NCBI GenBank assembly: GCA_015680685.1
Contig: MNCI01034278.1
Span: 137,133 to 201,132, forward strand
Direction: 5' to 3'
Source of the DNA: Gnetum montanum
Taxonomy: Eukaryota > Streptophyta > Gnetopsida > Gnetales > Gnetaceae
Length of the DNA: 64,000 nucleotides
The position numbers were made by a program, and so were the translations under genes. Below are positions 23,405-33,904 of this stretch, piece by piece (positions within the stretch are counted from its first letter, which is position 1; every line of letters begins with the position of its first letter). Below the pieces are notes generated by a model. The model saw only the letters and a list, made by a program, of their open reading frames with translations, ran no database searches and was not told where the DNA came from.

Positions 23405-24203
23405 GAATAGTACAGCTTCAGATATGAATGGTTCACTAGATTGAAAAATTCAATATCATCTTGATTAGCAAGCTTGAATACTCCATTATCATATGCCTTA
23501 GTAACCAAGAAAGGCCCTTCCTAGTTGGTTGAAAATTTATCCATGGATTCATGAATGACCTTGAGGACTAGGTCCCCTTTCTTGATTAGGCATTGATGCT
23601 ATTTGTGATGGTGTTTTTTTTTTGTTACTTTTCTCGGTGCCATTCGATGCAATCAAGCATTTGCATGTGCTTCTCCTCTATTGGGTTGAGGTCTATGGTT
23701 CTCAACTCATCGTTCTGAGCTTCATCAATGAAGTTCGAGAGGATCACTTGAAGTGATGGGACCTACAATTCAAGGAAAAAAATTACTTTAGATATGTAGA
23801 TAAGACTATAAGATGTCTTACCTTTTTTCATTTATCATGTTGTGCAGTAGGCCCAGAGTGCGTAGACTAACTGCTCATGCCATCATTGTTTGCTATTATT
23901 TAGCATCTTCTTCAAAAGGTTGATGATGACTTTATTTATGGCCTCCAGTTGGCCATTCACCTGAGGGTAGTATGGTGACAAGAAGGAATGTTTGATACCA
24001 AACTGCTCATAGAAGTCTTTAGTTTTAGCACTACTAAATTGTGGCCCATTGTTTGTCACTATGATCATAAGTAAGCCAAAACAGGTTACTATGTTATCAA
24101 GCATAAATTTGTAAACTTGTTGTGGTGTTGTCTTCCTAAGGGAAATAGCCTCAATCCACTTAATGAAATATTCAGTTGCAGTTATGATGAAGCTATTCCT
24201 TGC
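23405..24203 (-). pseudogene. pol: A2 integrase, C-terminal part
   Basis: This part is open from 24,236 to 23,883: FIITATEYFIKWIEAISL, then IIVTNNGPQFSS, then SPYYPQVNGQLEAINKV. It continues in broken frames through IKKGDLVLK to the GPY/F-type module near 23,410. In this family the second catalytic Asp normally stands in a Thr/Ser-Asp-Asn-Gly box; here it reads TNNG, so that Asp is Asn and the enzyme would be inactive. The upstream part of the same integrase lies at 31,382-31,780, on the other side of element B. Confidence 0.85.
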
Positions 24204-25042
24204 TAATGAGTGGCAAGGTATCCCACACTCAACCATACAAATACAAGCGTCTCACACATGATTCAGTCAAAATCCAAGGACTAAGTGCTTACGTGCCTTA
24301 ATGGAACACTTAAGGTTAATTAATCATTGTCTTCCCAAACTTACTTGTATTTTCATGGTTGTATGGTTAAGTAAGCTTGAGGTATATGATTTTTATACCT
24401 TTTATCTTTTTAATGTCCTATGTTAAGAGGGGAAGGTGAAGAGAACTAAATAACTAGATTTCATTAACTATTCACTAACTAAGTTCTAACTATCCTAGCA
24501 CCAGTATCTGTTCCCACTTGTCGTACACACCTTGAACCAGTGCAACGTTACTGGGATTACCAAATGCTACTCATTACTAGGTTACCAAGCATTACACATG
24601 TGCTCGAAGCGGTCGTACTGAGTGCACTTAACTAAGAGAGTCAAGGGTTGAGAGAGATTAATTATCTAGAGAAGCATTTAAACATTTAACAATAATTAAT
24701 TCCTATTTATCTTAGTCCACATGCTGCAAGGTTTATCAGAAAGTTTGTCTTTATTGCCATACACAAATGTGTGCTCAGGTATAATTTGCTCGAATAAAGG
24801 TCCATTCACTTTAAGACTCCTACTATGGGCACATGGAAATTATTATAACTCTAGAATGGTAAAACTAGAAGGGTTTGGCTAAGGGTCTAAATCTATATGT
24901 CTAAAACAGGGAAAAATGCCTCTTATTTATAGGCATAGCAACAGGCTACGATATCCTGTACGCAGTATCGTAGGGCCAGATGCAATATCGCAGATGTGAT
25001 ATCGCAGATGCGATATCACGTATGCAATATCGTGTCCCAGCA
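24204..25042 (-). repeat. B 3' LTR
   Basis: The 839-bp LTR starts tgctgggacacg at 25,042 and ends ccactcatta at 24,204 (minus strand). It is longer than the 5' LTR, mainly through extra gatatcgcagatg-like units near 24,950-25,035. TATA box tataaata at 24,931-24,924 and AATAAA at 24,755-24,750. By eye the two LTRs differ at roughly one base in ten to twelve, mostly transitions, so the insertion is not recent. Confidence 0.85.
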
Positions 25043-25050
25043 TACCCCCA
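25043..25050 (-). promoter_or_regulatory. Polypurine tract of B
   Basis: The minus strand reads tgggggta immediately upstream of the 3' LTR start, the expected place for the plus-strand primer. Confidence 0.55.
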
Positions 25051-27035
25051 TGACTGAATGAAAACTTGTCCTCAAGTTCCTTACAAAATATTGGGAAGGT
25101 ATGGGATTATTGACTGGAATGACACTAATGATGAATGGGATGACATGTGAATAGATCATCATTATAATCCATGAAAAAATTAGTGTTCATGACAAGAAGA
25201 GTGAACACTATACACATTTGACATCCAACCTTATTTGGTAGTTGAGAGAGAAGAGAGAAGAGAGAGAGAAAAGAAGAAGTCTATTGCTGTTGACGCTAGG
25301 ATTGCAACTTTCGTTGTCCATCCATAAGTGCGCCATCAATCTTATTCCTTGCATAACTATTCCAACACCAATTCATTTCAAGTATTCTCTCTATATCCAA
25401 TCCATTGGTGTATGATTGCCAGCTGCACATACAACACAGTCTTATATTAGCAAGGGTAAATGAATCACAATGCAGTTGATACCCTGCTTCGATGTAAGGT
25501 CCATTGGCTGAGTTGTGGTATGGCTGATGCGAATTTTGGAGATATAACACTAGTGACTACCCAAGGTGTAGGGTTTAGAGAAAATTGAAAAAATTGGACC
25601 AGGACTCCCATGACTAAGAGTGAACCTCCAGTAGTGAGAAAATGGAAAAAGATAAGGAATAAGAAAGATGGAGAAAAAGAGACAACTGCAACATCGATGA
25701 AATGGATGTCAGAGATGGAAATGAACAAAATAATGTTGATTGCAAAAATTTTTAAGGGAAGGAAATTAATTAATGCACCAAATAGGAATGCTAGTGGGTC
25801 CTCCCCAAAGCAGGTTCATGCCCTTAATGCCCTAACATTCCCACATTCAAAGAGCCTGTAGGCTCTGGAAATGTCATTTGAAAGCAAGATTTAAAGTATT
25901 AACCACAAGAGTTTACGAAAAAAAAATAATGCATCAACCAAAATATAGACTACTAATACAACCGACAATGAGGTGAATAATGGAGAAAGAATGATGGAAA
26001 TAAGAGAATGGAATGAAGTCTCAAGAACAAGGTGGTGTATAGCCCCTTGTGTATTAATGGTAATGTGACTTAGTAGATCTCATTCCAAATCCAGCCTCAA
26101 ACAATCCACATCCAATGACTTCGCATTAATACATTTGGCTAATCTATCCACCTGAAGTAACATGAATGCCTCCGTCAAAGAGTCACCACCATTCCAACGA
26201 AATGAGAAAGGAGAAAATAGGAAGCGAGAAAGGGCCTTAGTTAGAGGGAACATGTTTGTTTAGTTCCATAACTAGTTCTTGTAGCCCAAGTGATTATTTC
26301 ATCTAAGGGATGTGCTTTGAATTCTCACTTTCTTCTCTCTCTCTCTCTCTCTTTTGGCATGAGACCCACACCATGCAAAGACTTATTATTTTTATTACCT
26401 CAGCTTCCCGATAATGGAGTAAAGTCAGAATGGTAAGGGAAACTCAAGAAGAAAACATCCAAGCACCCAAGATAATGGCCAGCACAAATTCATCAAGTTC
26501 CCTTGAATTCACACCCTTTTCAATCCTTGAGTCCTTTCTTAGTGTGAGAAATTCTTAGTCACCGATTCGTTGATAGTTCTTATTATTTTTTGAAGAAAGG
26601 GACTGTATAGTTCCAAGCCAAGAGAGACCATAGAAATTCATGGATGCATGGATGATGTGGGCTCATTGCCTGTTATATAAAAAGAAGCATAGCTTAGTAT
26701 CAACATCATAACTTAAAGATAAAAACCAAACATTAGCAACCAATGGAAAATAGTTCATACCATCATTAGAAGCATTTATTAGGTGATGAACCTAACAAAA
26801 TAAGTAAACACACAAATAAAAGAAAAGGTATGAATGATGTTGCAAAACAAAAACAAGAAAATTTAAAGAAATTTGTAAAACAAAAATGTGTAAAAAAAAC
26901 TTAAAAGGAACTGAGGGCCTTGATTGATCAACATAGGTGGCCATGTCCCCCATGACTAAGTTGGAAGGGAGAGATTTGAAATAATGAGCGAGGTCATCCT
27001 TTCTATGATGCGTTATGACCATTCTAGATTCATGG
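25051..27035 (-). other. Long 3' untranslated region of B
   Basis: This is non-coding AT-rich sequence between the end of the polyprotein tail (DLAHYFKSLPSNLV, near 26,985-26,944) and the 3' LTR. It matches the tail of element C (50,200-51,365) from 27,000 down to about 25,880; B alone keeps the remaining 0.8 kb. A (CT)n tract lies at 26,332-26,352. The open frames at 25,296-25,861 are on both strands and not supported by family similarity. Confidence 0.6.
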
Positions 27036-27039
27036 TAAG

Positions 27040-27130
27040 GTTTGGTCTATTGCATACTAACTAGTATTCTCTTATCAAAGTATTTATTTGAATTTTTTAG
27101 GAGTTTCCAACTTCCCCCAATTGATGTTTT
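27040..27130 (-). other. Internal deletion junction of B
   Basis: Reading minus, B follows C through ggggaagttggaaa and the next few codons (C near 47,350-47,372), then jumps to sequence matching C near 50,115-50,150 (actagttagtatgcaatag against actagtcaatgtgcaacag). About 2.7 kb of RT, RNase H and integrase is missing, placing the break near 27,080-27,090. Confidence 0.75.
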
Positions 27131-27155
27131 TATGTTAAGGTTTGGAAGTTGGCAA

Positions 27156-27254
27156 TGCTCTTGCTCCAGTGCATCTATGCCTTCTATGTGGACGCAAGTT
27201 GATCNTGCTCTTGCTCCAGTGCATCTATGCCTTCTATGTGGACGCAAGTTGATC
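27156..27254. other. 49-bp direct duplicate at an N
   Basis: Bases 27,156-27,204 recur at 27,206-27,254 around an N at 27,205. Only one copy is expected from comparison with C, so this is probably an assembly join. Confidence 0.7.
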
Positions 27255-27259
27255 CCCTA

Positions 27260-27900
27260 GTTAGTCCCATGCACATTGGTGAGTTTCTCTCTTGATTAGC
27301 TATCAACCACAGGGTGTCTTTTTGTTTTGTGGTTGCTACATACAAGCACTTTTGTATGTTAACTTCCTGGGTGCACCGATTGTATGCAGGCAATGCTGAA
27401 CATTCCTATACGCCATCACCCTCTATATCACTATATGTGATGCATGGAACTTTCTTCTTCTTGATCTTCCCAAAAGTGTTTTCATTAGATATTTCCAGGG
27501 AAAGATCGTGGATTCCTAGGCATGCATTTATGGTACTCAGCCATGCCCTCCCCACTATTATTGGGAAGTCCCCTTTGTTATTGTTTACTTATATCACTAG
27601 GAAATCAGCTGGGTATGACTACCCACACACAGTGGTAACGATGTCCTCCACCAGTCCCAAGGGAATAGTGATGGACTGGTTATCCAGCTCTAAGTGAATA
27701 TTTCTCTTCTTTAGTAGAGGCAGGTTCCAGGCTTTATACATCTCTTGTGATATTAAGTTGACTTTGGAACCTGAGTCCAGAAGAGCTTTATGAGGTTCAT
27801 TCCCAGTGACTTGGAGATAGATTAAAGGGCTTCCAGGGTCAAAGAATTTCCTAGGAAGGTGGCCCTCTTTAATCTAGTCAGTGATGACATGCGTTAACAT
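27260..27900 (-). pseudogene. pol: Retroviral-type aspartic protease region of B
   Basis: Minus-strand translation shows the active-site box ALLDSGSKVNLIS near 27,790-27,752, followed by PLGLVEDI, VIVGRAWLSTI-like and KKKKVPCITYSDI blocks to about 27,400. It matches element C at 46,632-47,093 nearly block for block. The catalytic D-S-G is intact here, whereas C reads D-S-S. The linker after it (CTQEVNIQKCLYVATTKQKD) also matches C. Confidence 0.78.
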
Positions 27901-30563
27901 AACCATGTGTGTTGAGCTCTATTTTTGATTTGAAGGGAGCTCTGAAGCCTTATTTAATGGAGAAGCATTCATAGGCTCAACCTCTTGTGGTTGTGAGAGC
28001 TTGGTTGGATTGTTGATTCTAAAGAAAGTTCTTCTCTTTGTACGGTTGTCAGAACCAGTAGTAAGTTGAAGGTTCATAGCTCTCATAGCATTACATTGCT
28101 ATAGTTAAGAGGGGAGTTCCCCTTGCATTGTTGGAGTGGGTGGTAATGGAGCTATCGATGTGAGAGTTGTGGATGGGTTTAGAGGATGGTATGTTTGTGG
28201 GTTGTCTCCCCCAGGATAAGGAGTCCTATAATAATCCCAAGCTTGGTAGTGACATTGTGGTGTCACATGACCAATAGATTCACATGGATAGATTGGCTGT
28301 TGCATGTAATAGCCATATGGATTCGATTGTCGGTAAGAGTATTGTTGCTTTGGTGGTGGCATCCCCCATGACTATGGGTATTGCCACTGCTGGTGTTGCT
28401 CAATAGGTTGTGGCGGAGTTCCACTTGGGTAATACGTTAAAGGTTGGTGGAATTACCTTGTGTTACCTTGGGGATAAGGTAACTTTCGGGGTGCTTGTAG
28501 TTTGTGAAGTTTTGGGTTGAGTGCATACACCCCAGACTCTTGTAGGCATGAGATTATTGGGCAACATCCCTTAGGATGGTCATATTGGTATATCTCACAT
28601 CCACCATCATTGTCCGTATTAGAATCCACAACCTCTTCAGTGATGGCCATTTTACCCTTACCTTTGTTATGTGCATGGTCCAAATCCCTTTTTTTCCTTT
28701 TATCATAGTCACTACTTTTCTCCTTAGACTCATCTATGATTTTGAGAATGGTTTCAAATCTACTATCTAAGGGTCCCACATTTGGTCTACCTTCGCTGAA
28801 ACTTTTGTTGTTAATTTTTGGAGCAAAAAATTTTTTCTATTCACCATCTCCTTGAGTGGTGACTCTTTCCCCTCCTCACAGAATCTCACTCCCCTTTTTA
28901 GAAGGGAAGGATCACGATTGTACTCTTCCACACTTTCTCTCTTGTGTAGCTCCCCTTCTTCCTTGGCTACTTGCTCCAACAATCTATGAACCTGATGGAA
29001 CCTAAGCTCTAATAATCTCCCTTGGGCATATGTTCCAAGGGTTCTCCTGGTTTCATGCCTAAGTCCATCTATGAGATGGCATAGTTGATCCAGCTACGAG
29101 TAACCATGGCCTGGGCAATGATGTAGCAGTGCATAATATCGTCCCATGGCAGCATCCAAGGGTTCATGACTTCCTTACTTTCATCCTTGGATTTTCTTTC
29201 ATAGGTTGGACACCCAGGAGTACATTTGATATTTATTATTAAACAGTTCTAGCATCATACTCCACCTTCAAATAGATTCTAGTTTCAAGGATCAGTACCA
29301 GATTTTCGCTTCTTTCATAAGTGTCCTTGGGAAAAAATTTAATTTTTTCCACTTGTTCTCAATGTTTTACAAGGCACATGCATTGTGAAATACCTTTAAG
29401 TGGTTCTGAGGATCAGCATTGTATCCCCCCTCAAATCATGGGATATTCTTCATGTCTAGTCTCTTGATCTTGCTATTTTTTTGATGCCTTGTAGAAATTA
29501 TTACAGCCTCCATGATGTTTAACATGCTTCGTGTTACAAGTAGGGGTTCTTCATGGTCATTTCATTCATAGCATCTGTGATTTCTACATGGTTCCCTACT
29601 CTCCCTTCTTCTATGTCGTGATTCTCTAGAATGCCCTCGTCCTCATTCTCGACTCTCTCGTCGAGGTTTCTCACTCTATTTACCCTTATCCTCACTATTA
29701 GGTTCTTTATGATTGTGTCCTAATATAGAAGGAGAGAGTGAATGTGATGATGAAGGTGAAGAAGAAGGAGAACCATTGTCATGACGATGTTTCCTACCTT
29801 CTCTTTAGTGATCTCAACCCCGATCATGATTACGATCAGACCACCCACCCTTATCATGTGTTTGTGTTCCCTCATTGAACACTTGGTGTTCATGGGAATC
29901 AAAACCAGGGTTGTGAATCATGGAGTCAAGGTTCTAACACACCACCTCCTCACCATCGTTAGGAGGGGAAACATAATTTTGTGGAGAACCTATTGAAAGA
30001 GGTTCACCACTCTTAATTTTTCTTAAGATGGATGGAGTGTTATGGGGTCCTTTTCCCTTCAATGATGTATAGTATCTCTCCTATTGTAAGTCCCTTTGAC
30101 GTTGCGCTTTTGTGGGTTGGTAGTCCCTTGTGTCATAATTGCATGCAACGTATTCCATGTATAACTGTGGCATGTCTATTCGTGCGAGAGCACGGAGGAG
30201 CATGTTAGGGACTACTCTGTCTAGAGGCAACACTATGTTACCTTCCAAGTCTCTCCAACGCAATTGTTCATCTTGATGGAAAATAAAGGTAAATTAGGGT
30301 ACATATTCATCATGATGAATATATACTACACAGAATTGTTGAGGAACTAGTGGTTCTTGGTTACATATGTTATGTCGTCAACTATCTCTTGTGTTGTTCC
30401 TAGGTAGTGAAGTGCTTTTGTGTGAAGAAGAAGACATTTTTGTCTTATTCGGTGTGCTATTTACCATTATCTTATTTTCCTTTTGATCAACCCTAAGGGT
30501 TTGTTCTAGCATCCCAACGATGTGAATGATCTCTTATGTTCTACGTAGCACACAAACAACTAA
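27900..30563 (-). pseudogene. gag: gag of B, broken
   Basis: The capsid region is read on minus from about 30,480. Fragments matching C include LEGNIVLPLD and TMLL/NMLL-like blocks (30,250-30,180), a degenerate capsid domain (29,470-29,150), EEGELHKRESVEEYNRDPSL (28,970-28,910), SRFETILKI (28,765-28,739) and a zinc-knuckle remnant near 28,605-28,565. The knuckle reads CEIYQYDHPKGCC: the second Cys of the CX2C pair, present in C, is Tyr here. A Tyr/Pro/Gln-rich tail follows (28,362-28,105). Stops and frameshifts break it throughout. Confidence 0.72.
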
Positions 30564-30583
30564 GTCCCCGGCAACAGTGCCAA
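30564..30583 (-). promoter_or_regulatory. Primer-binding site of B (tRNA-Asp type)
   Basis: Immediately inside the 5' LTR the minus strand reads tggcactgttgccgggga. This resembles the complement of the plant tRNA-Asp 3' end, the usual primer of the Athila lineage. Confidence 0.7.
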
Positions 30584-31381
30584 TGATGAGTGGCAAGGTA
30601 CCCCTACACTCAACCATACGAATACAAGCGTCTCATGAGTAATTCAATCAAACTTCAAGGACTAAGTGCTTATGTGCCTTAATGGAACACTTAATGTTAA
30701 TCAATTGCTATCTTCCCAAACTTACTTATATTGTCACGGTTGTATGGTTAAGTAAGCTTGAGGTATATGATTTTTATATATTTTATCTTTTTAATGTCCT
30801 ATGCTAAGAGGGGAAGGTGAAGAGAACTAAATAACTAACTTTCATTAACTATTCACTAACTAAGTTCTAACTATCTTAGCACCAATATCAATTCCCACTT
30901 GCCATACACACCCTGAACTAGTGCAACACTACTAGGATTACCAAACACTACTCGTTACTAGGTTACCAAGCGTTACACACGTGCTTGAAGTGGTCGTACT
31001 AAGTGCACTTAACTAAGAGAGTCAAGGGTTGAGAGAGATTAATTATCTAGAGAAGCATTTAAACATTTAACAATAATTAATTCCTGTTTAGCTTAGTCCA
31101 CATGCTGCAAGGTTTATCAGAAAGTTCATCTTTATTACCGTACACAAATGTGTGCTCAAGTACAATTTGCTCGAATAAAGATCCATTCACTTTAAGATTC
31201 CTATTGTGGGCATATGGAAATTATTCTAACTTTGGAATGGTAAAACTGCAAGAGTTTGGCTAAGGGTCTAAATCTAGATGTCTAAAATAGGGAAAGCCAC
31301 CTCTTATTTCTAGGCATAGCGACAGCCTATGATATCGTGTATGCGGGATCGTAGGGGCGGATGCGATATCATGTCCCATCA
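30584..31381 (-). repeat. B 5' LTR
   Basis: The 798-bp LTR runs from tgatgggacatg at 31,381 to ccactcatca at 30,584 on the minus strand. GATATC motifs lie just inside the start. The TATA position reads ctagaaataa, so the box is mutated relative to the 3' LTR. AATAAA is at 31,136-31,131. Confidence 0.85.
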
Positions 31382-31780
31382 CCTGTAGAGGACTTAGGCA
31401 TTATAGGTCTAATGATGTCCAATCCCCAACATTGGAATGCCCACATGATCTTCATTGTGTGTAGTTTAGTTGGTGGCACATGCATTAAGTTTTCATGCCG
31501 TTAACACATGTCACATGTTTTGACCTTGGACGCAGAATCATGCTCCATGTAAGGCCAATAATAGCCCATGCATATGATCTTCACTACCATTACCTTGGAT
31601 GCTATTTAAACTCTACATAGTCCCTCATGGACTTGTTAGATGATTTTTTGCACTTCGTTGTTGCTTACCCAAGTTAGCAGTATGCCATCGTAGGATCTAT
31701 TACATGGAATGTTATCACCCAAGATGACATAATGCCATCATCATTTACGCACTACATCTTTTTAAGTACTAGTTAAGTAT
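31382..31780 (-). pseudogene. pol: A2 integrase, N-terminal part
   Basis: The HHCC zinc region is readable: HEGLC near 31,630, TCDMC near 31,515, then a WGLDII block near 31,425-31,408. It stops at 31,382 where element B is inserted; the rest continues at 24,203. In-frame stops occur between the blocks. Confidence 0.8.
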
Positions 31781-32400
31781 TATGGAGGCTTACCTTGTAG
31801 AAGGTACACATTAATGTCATTGTACCACTCTCCTGCATGGGTCATGCTAACTGTGGCTATGGATGCAATGTTAGTGATTTGCATGATAGGCATAGTGCAG
31901 TCCACTACTGAAGAGTGCAATGCATGGAACATGTTAGATGCGATGCTTAAGGCTAATGTTTCTAATGCATCAGCTATGACATTCTCATTTTCGGAAATGT
32001 ATTGGACATTTGTTGTTGCAAATTGTTTAAGCAAGTGCTTTGCTAGGTCATAATAAGGTTGTAGATGTTGGGACTTATAGGCATAAACCTCTATCACTTA
32101 ATTGACCACTAACTATGAGTTACCTTGGATTACTATGCATTGAATTCCTAGGTTACATGCTACAAGGATACCTTTGAGAAGACCTTCATACTCCACCACG
32201 TTGTTAATGGAAGGGAATGCAAAATGGTATGTTGGGTCTCCCTAGAAGGGAACATGATAATAGTAGCAGCACTACCTCCTTGAGAGGTTAAAGCATCGTC
32301 GAAATGTAGGAGTGCCTTATAGTTATCAGGCACTTGACTACTATTGCTAACATGCTCATCCAAGAATTCTAGATCTATTGTTTCTTAATCGTTCACTAGC
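31780..32400 (-). pseudogene. pol: A2 second (archaeal-type) RNase H
   Basis: Blocks match A1: LHFDDALTSQGGSAATI near 32,315-32,262, a degenerate NNVVEYEGL-like region near 32,205-32,175, KSQHLQPYYDLAKHLLKQF near 32,080-32,020, and ADALETLALS near 31,975-31,945. Its presence confirms that A2, like A1, belongs to the Tat lineage. Confidence 0.8.
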
Positions 32401-32895
32401 AAAACCATAAGTTGTAAGGCTATAGCTGGATCCTTTGTTGAGGCTTGTGCAATGTAATGTAGGCCAAATTTTGTGGTTATCGCTTTCCATCATGTAATAT
32501 GACTACTTTCATAGATATTCATTGTAATTTCTTGGAGTACATTATTTTTGCAAATGATATTAACTTAACTATGGAAAAGGTAATGCCTCCACTTCTTAAG
32601 TGAGAAGACTAAGATGAGGCAGTTCTTTTTCACATCATTGTATTTTTCTTTTAGGGCTACCAATGCATGGCTTAAGTAGTAAACTAGGACCTCTATACCA
32701 TAATCTCACTTTTGGCAAAGCAGAGAAGCTATGGATGTGTTAGAAGTGGCAAGGTAGATGTAAAAGGATTTATCTCCTTGTAGAGGGTGAACCTTTGGAA
32801 GCTACACTAGCTCTTACTTAAGATTGTCAAATACTTGTTGGCATTGAGCTATCTAGTCAAAGTGGGCTTTTTTCTTGAGTAGATGTTACATTGGC
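32400..32895 (-). pseudogene. pol: A2 RNase H
   Basis: The minus strand reads GDKSFYIYLATSNTSIASL near 32,790-32,735, VLVYYLSHALVALKEKYN near 32,690-32,640, and a KKWRHYLFHS block near 32,600. These are the same blocks as A1 2,970-3,165. Stops occur near 32,720 and 32,575. Confidence 0.78.
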
Positions 32896-33895
32896 TATAA
32901 CTTATTGATTAATTGCATGATAAACCTACATATAAACTTCAATCTACCTTGCAACCCTTGTAGCTCCTTAAGGTTGGCCGGAGGTGCTAAGTTGGTTATG
33001 GCCTTAACCTTATTGGGGTCTATGCATATTCCTACTTTAGACACTACAAAATCGAGCATCTGGCCTATTCTGATGCTGAAAAAAAACTTCTTGAGGTTCA
33101 ACGTAAGATTGTGTTTTAAGAAACATTTAAGCACTATGTCCATATCATTTGCATGGTCATGAGAAAATTTGGACTTAACTACTATGTGATCAACATAATT
33201 TTTGAGCAAGCTTAACATGTAATTGCTAAAGATGTATGTCATTGTGCATTGATATTTTACTCTTGCATTCTTGAGTCTAAAGGGCATCATGGTGTAACAA
33301 AACATACCCTAGGGGGTCATAAAGGTCATGTTGAGCTAGTGCTTAGGGTTGATCCTAATCTAGTTGTAGCCTGAGACCTGTTCAAGAAGGATAATAAGGG
33401 ATGACTAGCCATGGTATCAATCAATTGATCAATACTAGGTAGAGGGAAATCATCTTTAATGGTTGCCTTGTTTAGGTCCTAAAAGTCTATGCAAATGCAT
33501 ATACTTCCATTTTTCCTAGGCACAACTACGATGTTGGAGATCCAATCTATGTAGTCAATGAATTGGATGAAACTAGCCTTGTAAAGCTTGGTTATTTCAT
33601 CATGGATAGCCAATGCCACCTCAGGTCTAACCTTGCATGTTTTTTTTTTATTGGCTTAATGCAAGAATCAAGGATGATATTGTGTTAGACCATCCAAGGA
33701 TCTAGACCTAGCATGTCCTCATATGAACATGTGAATGCCTTAATGTTATTATTTATCATCTTAATGATATCTTGGGCATGTTGGGGATCTAGCAAGAAGC
33801 TTAGTTTTAATGTTTTCACCTTGCCATTGGGTGTTGTTATAGGGATCTCAACAAGGGGATCCTCTGTGACATCCCTTGTTAAGTGGCACATGTCT
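32895..33895 (-). pseudogene. pol: A2 reverse transcriptase
   Basis: An open piece at 33,891-33,685 (DVTEDPLVEIPI, TLKLSFLLDPQ, YEDMLGLDP) matches A1 1,868-2,045. A second open piece at 33,305-32,895 contains TYIFSNYMLSL, the catalytic region as YVDHIVVKS, and VSKVGICIDPNKVKAITNL. The second catalytic Asp of the YVDD box is His, so the polymerase would be dead. The family match stops abruptly at 33,895, where the antisense-ORF block begins. Confidence 0.84.
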
Positions 33896-33904
33896 TAGCT
33901 GAAT

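Larger units (their letters stand above)
24204..31381 (-). mobile_element. Athila-type element 'B', deletion derivative, nested in A2 integrase
   Basis: The element is 7,178 bp with two LTRs: 5' LTR 30,584-31,381 and 3' LTR 24,204-25,042. It has a tRNA-Asp-like primer site, gag and protease, but no RT, RNase H or integrase. It splits the A2 integrase: sequence at 31,382 and at 24,203 belongs to one A2 reading frame. The flanks are acagg and gcaag (minus strand), a 5-bp target duplication with two transitions, and frame is kept across the insertion if one copy of the duplication is discounted. Element C, related along its whole internal length, shows which part B has lost. Confidence 0.88.

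Noticed and set aside
25296-25861. Open frames on both strands near a GA-rich stretch
   Set aside because: They lie in the non-coding 3' region of element B; no similarity between strands or to known domains.
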